From Superficieibacter electus (GTDB lineage: Bacteria > Pseudomonadota > Gammaproteobacteria > Enterobacterales > Enterobacteriaceae), in NCBI RefSeq assembly GCF_002915575.1, contig NZ_PQGD01000005.1, forward strand, positions 1-64,000: 64,000 nt of DNA. The letters are read 5' to 3'. Under the pieces are notes generated by a model. That model searched no databases. It saw nothing but the letters and a program-made list of their open reading frames with translations, and was not told the origin of the DNA. This document shows positions 48,264 to 56,689 of this stretch, piece by piece. Both the position numbers and the translations under genes were made by a program. Numbering within the stretch: position 1 is the stretch's first letter; every line of letters starts with the position of its first letter.

Positions 48264-48713
48264 ATGTCACAGCAGATCTATTTTCTCAATGGGCCGAACG
48301 CCAATTTATACGGGCTGGATAAAAACGGTACCTACGGCAGCGACAGTTTCGCCAGCATTGGCGAGCGCTGTCGGCAACGCGCTGAATCGCACGGGATGAT
48401 GTTGCAGTTTCGCCAGAGCAATCACGAAGGCGTACTGGTCGACTGGCTCCAGGAAGCACGTCAGAATGCAGCGGGGGTAATCATCAACGCAGCGGGCCTG
48501 ACCTACAGTTCAGTGCCTATTCTTGATGCATTGCTGATGTTTGATGGTCCAATCATTGAAACGCATATGAGCAACATCTGGAAACGCGAGCCGTTTCGTC
48601 ATCACTCTATGGTATCGAAAGCCGCAACCGGGGTGATCGCCGGGCTGGGCGTGATCGGCTACGAACTGGCGATCGATGCGGTGGTCAACCTGCTGGAAAG
48701 CCGCGCCGTATGA
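48264..48713 (+). CDS. AroQ-like (type II dehydroquinase fold) protein with altered active site
   Basis: A 149-residue protein with the type II 3-dehydroquinate dehydratase framework: LNGPNANL, QSNHEGVLVD, ETHMSNIWKREPFRHHS and the final GYELAIDAVVNLL. Key positions differ from true AroQ. The catalytic Arg of the lid (G-x-R-E-P) is Asp19 (YGLDKNGTYG). The substrate-binding His of the NPGAxxHxS segment is Tyr81 (NAAGLTYSS), and the Arg of IRDA is Leu. Catalytic Tyr24 and His101 remain. In an operon for catabolism it probably dehydrates or hydrolyses something other than dehydroquinate. It overlaps the next gene by 4 nt. Confidence 0.82.
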   Translation: MSQQIYFLNGPNANLYGLDKNGTYGSDSFASIGERCRQRAESHGMMLQFRQSNHEGVLVDWLQEARQNAAGVIINAAGLTYSSVPILDALLMFDGPIIETHMSNIWKREPFRHHSMVSKAATGVIAGLGVIGYELAIDAVVNLLESRAV

Positions 48714-49639
48714 GTACATTAGTGTTTTACAGCGAATTCGACAGTTTCGACGAATGGTCAGCCTTACTTGCACCGCATCTGCCTGGCGTGACGATTTGCC
48801 GCGCCGAAACGGTGCAAAATCCTGATGACGTGCACTATGCGCTGGCATGGAAACCGCCACAGGGTTTCTTTGCGCCTTACCGGCATCTCAAACTACTGGT
48901 GAATCTTGGTGCGGGCGTCGATTCACTGGTAGGGCGCGACGATCTGCCGGATATCCCGATTATTCGCCTGTCCGATCCGGATATGGCCCGGATGATGGCC
49001 AGTTATGTACTGTTTGCCGTGCTGCGTTACGCGCGGGATATCCCGGCCTTTGAGCGCGCGCAGCGTGAACAGCGCTGGCATTATCTGCATCCACGTGCGA
49101 CTTCCAGCATCCGTGTCGGGGTGCTGGGACTGGGAGAACTGGGTTCGTATGCGGCGCGGGAACTGGCGCGGCAGGGCTTTGACGTGCGCGGCTGGTCGCG
49201 TTCGCAAAAAGACATAGCCGGTATTCGCTGTACCAGCGGACAGGGATCGTTGGATGATTTTCTCAGCCAGAGCGACATTCTGGTGGTGATGCTGCCGCTC
49301 ACGCCGCAGACGAGCGGCTTGCTCAGCGCAGAGCGGCTGGCGCACCTCCCACCGGGTGCCGCGTTCATTAATGTGTCGCGTGGGGCGATTGTCGATCAGG
49401 CGGCGCTGACGGCGGCGTTGCGTTCAGGGCAGATTGCTGAAGCGACGCTGGACGTCTTTGACCGCGAACCGCTGCCGCCGCACGATCCGCTGTGGCAGAT
49501 GGACAACGTACTGATCACCCCACATCTGGCATCGGTAGCCCTGCCGGCCAGTGCCGCACAGCAGGTCGCTGAAAACATCCGGCGCGCCGCACGCGGTGAA
49601 TCCGTCACCAACCAGGTATTTCCGGCGCGAGGCTATTAA
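48710..49639 (+). CDS. D-2-hydroxyacid dehydrogenase, GhrA-like
   Basis: A 309-residue NAD(P)-dependent dehydrogenase resembling glyoxylate/hydroxypyruvate reductase A. Motifs: the cofactor fold GVLGLGELGSYAA near residue 140, the catalytic Arg in FINVSRGAIV, the Glu in LDVFDREPLPP, and the His in ITPHLASVA. It would reduce a 2-oxoacid or oxidise a 2-hydroxyacid intermediate. It is the last gene of the left catabolic operon and is convergent with a LysR gene 12 nt away. Confidence 0.85.
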   Translation: MSTLVFYSEFDSFDEWSALLAPHLPGVTICRAETVQNPDDVHYALAWKPPQGFFAPYRHLKLLVNLGAGVDSLVGRDDLPDIPIIRLSDPDMARMMASYVLFAVLRYARDIPAFERAQREQRWHYLHPRATSSIRVGVLGLGELGSYAARELARQGFDVRGWSRSQKDIAGIRCTSGQGSLDDFLSQSDILVVMLPLTPQTSGLLSAERLAHLPPGAAFINVSRGAIVDQAALTAALRSGQIAEATLDVFDREPLPPHDPLWQMDNVLITPHLASVALPASAAQQVAENIRRAARGESVTNQVFPARGY

Positions 49640-49651
49640 CATGCGTCTGCG

Positions 49652-50614
49652 TTACGCCACCCGCACGACCTGCGGATCGAAATAGCTCGGTGCGGCCATG
49701 CCGGGAATATACTGGTCGGAGATAAACATGCGGCAGCGCTCGGCGAAGGCGTTTACCACCATCGAGTGCTGCGTATGGGCCACGGTCGCGTAACCGAGCT
49801 GCATTGGCCGGTTGACGCCCGCCAGCCGCACGCGGATCAGACGTTTGCCATCCTGCGACAAATGCGCTTTCGGGCGCACGTTGGCAATGCCGAACCCCAC
49901 GCCGTTTGCCACCATCGCCCGCACCACTTCCATATTGCCGGAACGCATCACCACATTCGGCGTGACGCCCGCCTCGCTAAACAGCCCAAGAAAATACTCC
50001 CGGCTCCACGGCATATCCAGCAACACCATCGGCATTGCCGCCAGCTCCTGAATTGACACCGCCGGGTGCGTCGCCAGCGGGTGATGTTCCCCCACCATCA
50101 CATACGGCGGCAGCTGCGCCAGCGAGGTAAAGGCGATATCACTGGCCGGGACTAAATCGTAGGTCAGGGCGATGTCGATATCGGCGGTGCGCAACTGTTT
50201 CAGCAACTGTTCATGATTGCCTTCCACCAGCGTAATGCGCACGCCGGGAAACGCGCGGCCATAGCCGAACACCAGTTCAGGCGTCAGCATCGGGGCCAGC
50301 GTATCCAGGCAGCCCACGCGCAGCGGGCCGCGCACATTGTTCATCGATTCCGAGGCAATAGTATAAAGGTTCAACATCTGCTCCAGAATGAGCTTTGCCT
50401 CTTTCAGAACCTGATGACCGATGGCGGTCAGCGATACGCCCTGAGCGTGATGACGTACAAAAAGCTGCACGCCCAGTTCAGATTCAATATGGGTGATGGC
50501 AGCAGAAATCGACGGCGAGGAAACATGGATACGTTCCGCTGCGCCAATAATGCTGCCCGCCTCGCCGGAGGCGACAAAATATTCCAGCTGACGCTGGGTA
50601 ATGCGACTGAGCAT
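49652..50614 (-). CDS. LysR-family regulator within the catabolic cluster
   Basis: A 320-residue LysR regulator with helix-turn-helix LEYFVASGEAGSIIGAAERIHVSSPSISAAITHIESELGVQLFVRH and an effector domain from about 90 to 300. It is divergent from the binding-protein gene and faces the left operon with its 3' end, so it probably controls one or both arms of the cluster. The inducer is unknown. Confidence 0.85.
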   Translation of the reverse strand: MLSRITQRQLEYFVASGEAGSIIGAAERIHVSSPSISAAITHIESELGVQLFVRHHAQGVSLTAIGHQVLKEAKLILEQMLNLYTIASESMNNVRGPLRVGCLDTLAPMLTPELVFGYGRAFPGVRITLVEGNHEQLLKQLRTADIDIALTYDLVPASDIAFTSLAQLPPYVMVGEHHPLATHPAVSIQELAAMPMVLLDMPWSREYFLGLFSEAGVTPNVVMRSGNMEVVRAMVANGVGFGIANVRPKAHLSQDGKRLIRVRLAGVNRPMQLGYATVAHTQHSMVVNAFAERCRMFISDQYIPGMAAPSYFDPQVVRVA

Positions 50615-50956
50615 GCAGGTTCTCCTGAGATCGCTGACGCAATCATGTCGCGCCAGTCATTCTAATAGTGCAGATAAACCTGCATTTATCATGCCAAAAG
50701 CCAAATAACAGCATAATCCCCTGCCAGGAGTGCGGTTACTCTTCGCGCGCGCCTCACTACGGGTTTAGAAAATCCGTTGCAAAGCCGCGCTTTTTTAGCA
50801 TCAGAAATCCTGATGCAAGGACGAGGAAAAGGCTGTTTTACGCCATCACCTGACCACGGCATTATCGATTTCACACCAGGGAACACCGTTTGCACCGTCC
50901 GGGCGCGCCGGGTTTCAGATTGCTACAACAGCCATTTCATACATGGGGATGAGAAT
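50615..50956. promoter_or_regulatory. Divergent control region between LysR and the binding-protein gene
   Basis: A 342-nt region without a gene. Near the LysR side, GATAAA-CCTGCA-TTTATC (50673-50690) is a perfect inverted repeat that interleaves with TGCAG-ATAAAC-CTGCA (50669-50684). Further on, GCATCAG-AAATC-CTGATGC (50798-50816) is a perfect 7-bp inverted repeat after a six-T run. The first pair is a candidate LysR operator. Confidence 0.5.
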
Positions 50957-51988
50957 ATGTTGCGTAAGATTTGTGCCTTAACGTTGTTGACTACCAGCGT
51001 ACTGAGCGCCGGAAATGCGATGGCGGCTGACAAGCTGATTGTCAGCACCTGGGGCGGCGGTTTTAAAGATCTGATTGATGAGACCATTGCCAAAGAGTTC
51101 ACCAAAGAAACCGGCGTAGAAGTGCAGTTTGTCACCGGCGGCACCATCGATCGTCTCAACAAAGCGAAGCTGGCAGGCGGCTCACCTGAAACCGACGTGA
51201 CCTTTACCACGGCGCATGTGGGCTATCTGTATGCTAACTCTGGCCTGTTTGAAAAACTCGATATGAGCAAACTGCCGAATGCCGCGAATCTGGTGCAGCA
51301 GGCCAAAGTCAGCCCCTATCACCTCGGCGTATGGGGCTACGTTTACACTATCGGCTATCGTCCGGACCTGGTGCCAAAAGGCACGACCTTTGAGAGCTGG
51401 AACGATCTGTGGAAGCCGGAGCTGAAAGGGACGCTGGCGCTGCCGGACTGGGACCCGAGCCATATCATCGCGGTTTCCGCCAAACTCTCCGGCAGCGATG
51501 CGGCACACTGGCAGCAGGGGCAGGCGAAGATGAAAGCGCTGATCCCGAATATCAAATCCTTCTATACCGACGATGCTAACAGCCAGCAACTGATCTCCAC
51601 AGGCGAAACGCCGGTACAGGTCATGCTATCGATGAACGCTTACAACATGATGGCCGAAGGGGTAGACGTCAAACTGGTGATACCGAAAGAGGGCGCGATT
51701 TTGGGCGTTGATACCCTCGGGATCAACAAAGGCACTAAGCACGCCGATCTTGCGTATAAGTTTATGAATATCGCCCTGAAGCCTGAAATTCAGGAGCAGG
51801 TGGCGAAGATTTATCACGGTAGTCCAACGGTCACCAACGCCCATATCGATCCTGAACTGGCGAAACTGCCGGGTATGCTGACCACGCCTGAGCAGTGGAA
51901 CGCCACCATCAATACCGATCCGCAACTGCGTGCCGAGAAAACCGCGGAGTGGCGTCAGTGGTTCTCTGAAAACATCATGTCTCATTGA
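50957..51988 (+). CDS. ABC transporter substrate-binding protein, PotD-like
   Basis: A 343-residue periplasmic protein of the polyamine/opine binding family. The signal is MLRKICALTLLTTSVLSAGNAMA; the mature start DKLIVSTWGGGFKDLIDETIAKEFTKETGVEV is typical. The remaining landmarks are VTGGTIDRLNKAKLAG and WGYVYTIGYRPDLVPKGTTFESWNDLW. The open frame is 60 codons longer, but ATG 50957 begins the signal peptide. It works with the two permeases that follow and, I infer, the separate ATPase at 45490. A cationic or amine-containing ligand is likely. Confidence 0.88.
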   Translation: MLRKICALTLLTTSVLSAGNAMAADKLIVSTWGGGFKDLIDETIAKEFTKETGVEVQFVTGGTIDRLNKAKLAGGSPETDVTFTTAHVGYLYANSGLFEKLDMSKLPNAANLVQQAKVSPYHLGVWGYVYTIGYRPDLVPKGTTFESWNDLWKPELKGTLALPDWDPSHIIAVSAKLSGSDAAHWQQGQAKMKALIPNIKSFYTDDANSQQLISTGETPVQVMLSMNAYNMMAEGVDVKLVIPKEGAILGVDTLGINKGTKHADLAYKFMNIALKPEIQEQVAKIYHGSPTVTNAHIDPELAKLPGMLTTPEQWNATINTDPQLRAEKTAEWRQWFSENIMSH

Positions 51989-52053
51989 TCTTCCGGGCGG
52001 CTTGCGGGTCGCCCTGGTTCTACCGGCAACTTCTTATTCAGGCAGCAACGTCT

Positions 52054-52908
52054 ATGACGAGAAAACCGACATTTTTACCCTGGTTCATTGTTCCCGCCAT
52101 CCTGACCGCCACTGGACTGGTTGTCGCGATGTTCGCAGTCATGCAGTTTAGCGTGCGCGCCTATGTTCCCGGCTCGCTCGACGTAGGCGGATTGACGCTG
52201 GCGAACTTCGCTGGACTGTTCAAAAGCATCTACGCCGATGCTTTTATTAACACGGTCATGCTGAGCGCCAAAACCGCTATCTTTGGCCTGTTGATGAGCT
52301 ACCCACTGGCGTATGCGCTGGTGCGTACCCGCACGACGTGGATCAAATCCACGATTTTGATCATCGCCATTACGCCATTGTTTCTCGGTGAAGTGGTGCG
52401 CACCTATTCATGGATTATCGTGCTGGGTAACAGCGGCTTTCTGAACAGTTTGCTGCTGGCAACCGGCATCATCTCAACGCCGGTTCAATTTATGTTTACC
52501 CAGACCGGTGTGGTGCTGGCGCTGGTACACGTCACCATGCCAATCATGGTACTGATGCTGGCGACCGCCTTGTCGCACATCAACCCGGATTATGAGAAAG
52601 CCGCCGCCAGCCTTGGCGCAGGCCCGGTTCGCACCTTGCTGACCGTGACGATCCCGCTGTCCATTCCCGGCATTATCGCCAGTCTGACGACTGCTTTTGC
52701 CTGGACCTTTAGCGCTTTCGCCACGCCGCAACTGATTGGCGGCGGGCGCGTCAGCACCGTAGCAACCATGGTTTATCAACTGGGTTTCTCGTCGATGAAC
52801 TTCCCGTTTGCCGCCGCGCTGAGCATCGCCGGGTTGATCCTGACCGTTTTGCTGCTGCTGGCGCTGAAACGTATGACCCGATTCCTGAACGCGATGGGGG
52901 AGCACTGA
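52054..52908 (+). CDS. ABC transporter permease, PotB-like
   Basis: A 284-residue permease with six helices. The first is FLPWFIVPAILTATGLVVAMFAV, and the EAA loop reads YEKAAASLGAGPVRTLLTVTIPLSIPGIIASLTTAF. The frame reaches back to a TTG at 51985, but ATG 52054 (MTRKPTFLPW) fits a short cytoplasmic N-terminus. It ends 1 nt before the partner permease. Confidence 0.88.
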   Translation: MTRKPTFLPWFIVPAILTATGLVVAMFAVMQFSVRAYVPGSLDVGGLTLANFAGLFKSIYADAFINTVMLSAKTAIFGLLMSYPLAYALVRTRTTWIKSTILIIAITPLFLGEVVRTYSWIIVLGNSGFLNSLLLATGIISTPVQFMFTQTGVVLALVHVTMPIMVLMLATALSHINPDYEKAAASLGAGPVRTLLTVTIPLSIPGIIASLTTAFAWTFSAFATPQLIGGGRVSTVATMVYQLGFSSMNFPFAAALSIAGLILTVLLLLALKRMTRFLNAMGEH

Positions 52909-52909
52909 T

Positions 52910-53728
52910 ATGACCCGTTCGATGAGCGATAAACTGACGACGCTGGCGGGCCGCCTGCTGGTCGCCGCTATTCTGATCTTTGTGATGCTGCCGACGATTG
53001 TGGTATTTATCTCCTCGTTCAGCAGTACCTCCGTGCTGTTCTTTCCGCCGAAAGGCTGGTCGCTGCGCTGGTTTGAGCGGGCGGTAAGTTACGATGATTT
53101 TCGCCACGGTTTCTTTTCCGGGCTGATTGTCACTGCCTGGGCATCGTCGCTGGCGGTGATCATCGGTGCCACGCTGGCGATTGCCATTGAACGCTATTCC
53201 TTCCCGTGTAAACAGGTGCTGGAAGGCATTCTGCTGTCGCCGCTGTTTATCCCGCACTTCACTATTGGTCTGGGGCTGCTGATGCTGGTGTCGCAGCTCA
53301 ACCTCGGGCGCGGTTATCCGCTGGTGATTTTCTGCCACATCGTGCTGGTACTGCCGTTTGTGCTGCGCAGCGTGTATGTGTCGCTAAAAAACCTTGAACA
53401 GCGTATTGAACTGGCGGCGGCAAGCCTCGGTGCCTCGCCACTGCGCGTAGTATGGACCATCACCGTGCCGCTAATTTTACCGGGCCTGTTTGGCGGCTGG
53501 CTGTTTGCCGCGATCCTCTCCTTTAATGAATTTACCGCCTCGTTGTTTATTACGACCCAGGCAACACAGACCTTACCGGTAGCGATGTATAACTACGTGC
53601 GTGAATTTGCCGATCCGACGCTGGCAGCCTTGTCGGTTATCTATATTGCTGTTACCGCAACAATGTTAGTGATTGCCAATAAATTTTTAGGTCTCGGTAA
53701 AATATTAAATGTCGAAGCCAGACATTAA
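52910..53728 (+). CDS. ABC transporter permease, PotC-like
   Basis: A 272-residue partner permease. The first helix is LLVAAILIFVMLPTIVVFISSF, followed by FFPPKGWSLRWFERAVSYDDF as in PotC/PhnV-type proteins. The EAA loop is RIELAAASLGASPLRVVWTITVPLILPGLFGGW. ATG 52922 is an alternative start. Confidence 0.9.
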   Translation: MTRSMSDKLTTLAGRLLVAAILIFVMLPTIVVFISSFSSTSVLFFPPKGWSLRWFERAVSYDDFRHGFFSGLIVTAWASSLAVIIGATLAIAIERYSFPCKQVLEGILLSPLFIPHFTIGLGLLMLVSQLNLGRGYPLVIFCHIVLVLPFVLRSVYVSLKNLEQRIELAAASLGASPLRVVWTITVPLILPGLFGGWLFAAILSFNEFTASLFITTQATQTLPVAMYNYVREFADPTLAALSVIYIAVTATMLVIANKFLGLGKILNVEARH

Positions 53729-53826
53729 TAACTAGTGCATCAATGTATTTTGCATTTAATAAGCCTGATTATCATTAATACGCCACCTGATGAAAATAGT
53801 GCGGCGCTTATATTTAGGGGTTCAAC

Positions 53827-55077
53827 ATGTCAGTAGAAAAAATAAATACCGTTATTGTCGGCGCAGGTCAGGCCGGTATTGCCATGAGTGAACATCTGGC
53901 GCTGATGGGCGTGCCCCATGTTGTCCTGGAGCGCAGCCGTATTGCGGAGCGCTGGCGCTCTGAACGCTGGGATTCACTGGTGGCAAATGGCCCAGCCTGG
54001 CACGACCGTTTTCCGTCGCTGAAATTTGACAATATTTCTCAGGAAGCCTTCCCGCCAAAAGAACGCATGGCGCAGTATTTCGAAGACTATGCAAAAATGC
54101 TTAATGCGCCGGTACGCACCGGCGTTGAGGTGCAGCAGGTGACACGTCTGGCAGGGCGCAGCGGGTTCAAAGTCGTCACTTCTGCCGGTGAATTTGAAGC
54201 CGATAATGTGGTGGCCGCGACCGGCCCGTTCCAGAAACCGTCATTTCCGCAGATCGTGCCGCCAGACGCCGGGGTGCAACAGATCCACTCTTCTGTCTAC
54301 AAAAATCCCCAGCAGTTGCCCGCAGGCGGCGTGCTGGTGGTAGGGGCGGGCGCGTCGGGGACGCAAATAGCCGAAGAGCTGCGTAAATCGGGCCGGGAGG
54401 TGTATCTGTCGGTGGGCGAACATTATCGTCCGCCGCGCGCTTACCGCAACCGTGATTATTGCTGGTGGCTTGGCGCGCTCGGTCTGTGGGATGAGGTGAA
54501 AATTAAGCCGAAGAAAGAGCACGTGGCCTTTGCAGTGAGCGGTTATGAAGGGGGGAAAACCGTGGATTTCCGCCGCCTGGCGCATATGGGCATTACGCTG
54601 GTCGGCATCACCAAAAGCTGGGATAACGGTGTGCTGAGCTTTGCCGACGGGCTGGCTGAAAATATCGCTGCGGGCGATAAAGCTTACTTTGACGTGCTGC
54701 GCGATGCGGATGCTTACATTGAACGCAACGGGCTGGATTTGCCGCCGGAGCCTCAGGCGTGGGAGCTATTGCCGGACCCTGAATGTCTGCGCAATCCGCT
54801 GATGCGACTAGATATCGCCGCGGCAGGTATTACCACTATTATCTGGGCGACCGGTTTTAAATTTGATTTTAGCTGGTTACAGGTTGATGCTTTCGACGAA
54901 AAAGGTCTGCCGTTCCATAAGCGCGGTATTTCCGCTGAACGCGGTATTTATTTTCTCGGCCTGCCAAATCTTGTCAATCGTGCATCATCCTTTATTTATG
55001 GCGTATGGCATGATGCGAAATATATTGCCGATCATATTGTTTTGCAGAACGCCTATACCGATTACCTGAAGCCCTGA
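53827..55077 (+). CDS. Flavin-dependent monooxygenase (CzcO/YUCCA-like)
   Basis: A 416-residue FAD- and NADPH-binding protein. The FAD fold is VIVGAGQAGIAMSEHLALMG near the N-terminus, the NADPH fold VLVVGAGASGTQIAEELRKSG near residue 170, and the ATG motif TTIIWATGFKFDFSWL near the end. The family oxygenates N, S or carbonyl carbon. In a polyamine-type import cluster, oxidation of an amine is a reasonable guess. It starts 98 nt behind the permease genes. Confidence 0.87.
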   Translation: MSVEKINTVIVGAGQAGIAMSEHLALMGVPHVVLERSRIAERWRSERWDSLVANGPAWHDRFPSLKFDNISQEAFPPKERMAQYFEDYAKMLNAPVRTGVEVQQVTRLAGRSGFKVVTSAGEFEADNVVAATGPFQKPSFPQIVPPDAGVQQIHSSVYKNPQQLPAGGVLVVGAGASGTQIAEELRKSGREVYLSVGEHYRPPRAYRNRDYCWWLGALGLWDEVKIKPKKEHVAFAVSGYEGGKTVDFRRLAHMGITLVGITKSWDNGVLSFADGLAENIAAGDKAYFDVLRDADAYIERNGLDLPPEPQAWELLPDPECLRNPLMRLDIAAAGITTIIWATGFKFDFSWLQVDAFDEKGLPFHKRGISAERGIYFLGLPNLVNRASSFIYGVWHDAKYIADHIVLQNAYTDYLKP

Positions 55078-55138
55078 TTTTTCATTACCGGCATGGCTAA
55101 ATCATCGTTATTGTGCCCTCTGTTACTGGATAACTGAT

Positions 55139-56302
55139 ATGACCATTACCTGTATTGAAGAGTTACGGCAACTGGCGCGTAAGCGGGTGCCAAAAATGTT
55201 TTATGACTATGTGGATGCCGGCTCCTGGAGCGAATATAGCTATCGCGCTAATGAAGCCGATTTACGTCGCCTTGAATTCCGCCAGCGCGTGGCGGTGGAT
55301 ATTACCGCGCGCAGTACGGCTAGCGTGATGGCGGGACAACACGTGACGATGCCCGTGGCGATCGCGCCCACCGGATTAACCGGCATGATCCATCCAGACG
55401 GTGAAATCCTTGCGGCTCGTGCGGCGAAAAAATTCGGCATCCCCTTTACGCTTTCTACCATGAGTATTTGTTCGCTTGAAACCGTGGCGCAGGCGACGGA
55501 TTATCATCCGTTCTGGTTCCAGCTCTACGTCATGCGCGATCGTCAGTTTGTCGCCAGTCTTATCGATCGCGCGAAAGCCGCGAACTGTAAAGCGCTGGTC
55601 GTGACGATGGATCTCCAGGTATTTGGTCAACGCCATAAAGACATCAAAAACGGCCTGTCGACGCCGCCAAAAATGACGCTGCGTAATCTGCTTAACATTG
55701 CCACTAAACCGCGCTGGTGCCGCACTATGCTCGCCACCCGGCATCGTAACTTTGGCAATATTATTGGGCATGCCAGCGGTGTTGATAATATCAATGCCAT
55801 GGTGGAGTGGACAGCGCAGCAATTTGATCCTGGCCTCTCCTGGCAGGATATCGAGTGGATTAAACGGCGCTGGGGCGGTACGTTGATCGTTAAGGGCATT
55901 ATGGATGTGGAAGATGCGCGTCTGGCAGTCGCGGCAGGTGCGGATGCGCTGATTGTCTCCAATCATGGCGGGCGTCAGCTGGATGGCGTGTCGTCATCCA
56001 TTACTCTGTTGCCGGAGATTGTCGCGGCAGTCGGCAGGCAAATTGAAGTTCATTTCGATGGCGGTATTCGTTGTGGGCAGGATGTACTGAAGGCAATTGC
56101 GCTGGGGGCGAAGGGAACCTATATCGGGCGCAGCATTTTGTATGGACTGGGGGCGCTGGGCGAGGAAGGCGTGACCCTGGCGCTCAATATCATCCGTAAT
56201 GAATTCGATTTATCGATGGCATTTTGTGGCAGGACCAGCGTTGCTTCGGTTGACGCAGGTATCCTGCGTCGCAGCCCGACAATGTTTAACGGCGTGATTT
56301 GA
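55139..56302 (+). CDS. FMN-dependent alpha-hydroxyacid oxidase/dehydrogenase (LldD-like)
   Basis: A 387-residue flavoenzyme of the glycolate oxidase/L-lactate dehydrogenase family. Active-site motifs are present: SNHGGRQLDG with the catalytic His and substrate Arg, VKGIMDVEDA with the FMN Lys, HFDGGIRCGQDVLKAIALGAKGTYIGR for the FMN phosphate, and FQLYVMRD with the Tyr. It oxidises an L-2-hydroxyacid to the 2-oxoacid. Its pairing with a flavin monooxygenase and, across the cluster, a D-2-hydroxyacid dehydrogenase suggests a hydroxyacid intermediate. Confidence 0.88.
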   Translation: MTITCIEELRQLARKRVPKMFYDYVDAGSWSEYSYRANEADLRRLEFRQRVAVDITARSTASVMAGQHVTMPVAIAPTGLTGMIHPDGEILAARAAKKFGIPFTLSTMSICSLETVAQATDYHPFWFQLYVMRDRQFVASLIDRAKAANCKALVVTMDLQVFGQRHKDIKNGLSTPPKMTLRNLLNIATKPRWCRTMLATRHRNFGNIIGHASGVDNINAMVEWTAQQFDPGLSWQDIEWIKRRWGGTLIVKGIMDVEDARLAVAAGADALIVSNHGGRQLDGVSSSITLLPEIVAAVGRQIEVHFDGGIRCGQDVLKAIALGAKGTYIGRSILYGLGALGEEGVTLALNIIRNEFDLSMAFCGRTSVASVDAGILRRSPTMFNGVI

Positions 56303-56325
56303 CCCGGCAGTGAAACACTGCCGGG
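56303..56325 (+). terminator. Hairpin behind the hydroxyacid oxidase gene
   Basis: CCCGGCAGTG-AAA-CACTGCCGGG is a perfect 10-bp stem that starts right at the stop codon. The following bases (CCTGACTCATTTT) have only a weak T tract, but it is the natural end of the catabolic cluster. Confidence 0.75.
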
Positions 56326-56689
56326 CCTGACTCATTTTAAACCGGTAGCACTGACAGCCGGTTCAGCCCATCCCATGAGCAGCATCCCCTTTCATGATTT
56401 GCCTGTCTGACGAGGCCGTGAGGTTTTCGCTCTTTTCTGTTTATCTGTCGGGGACAGACTTGTCATATAACGAGTAAACACCGCGTCCATTTTCCCGTGT
56501 ATTCTGTCCGTTATTGCCCCACCAAAGAAAATTCCACAATGTTGCGCTACGCTTTGCAGACACCATCTGGAAAGCAGAGTACGCGGTTATGCGGCTTTGA
56601 ACACAATGTTGTCCCGGCCAGTACAGCAGACGCTGTGATGCGCTAAACGTGTCCTCCAGTAACCTGTCGATAAGTAAGTAGCCGCAGAA
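56326..56689. other. Leader region of the carotenoid operon
   Basis: A 364-nt non-coding stretch. It contains a direct repeat CACAATGTTG at 56535-56544 and 56602-56611, 67 nt apart. No promoter stands out clearly and no regulator gene is present, so control of the crt genes must come from outside this window. Confidence 0.35.
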
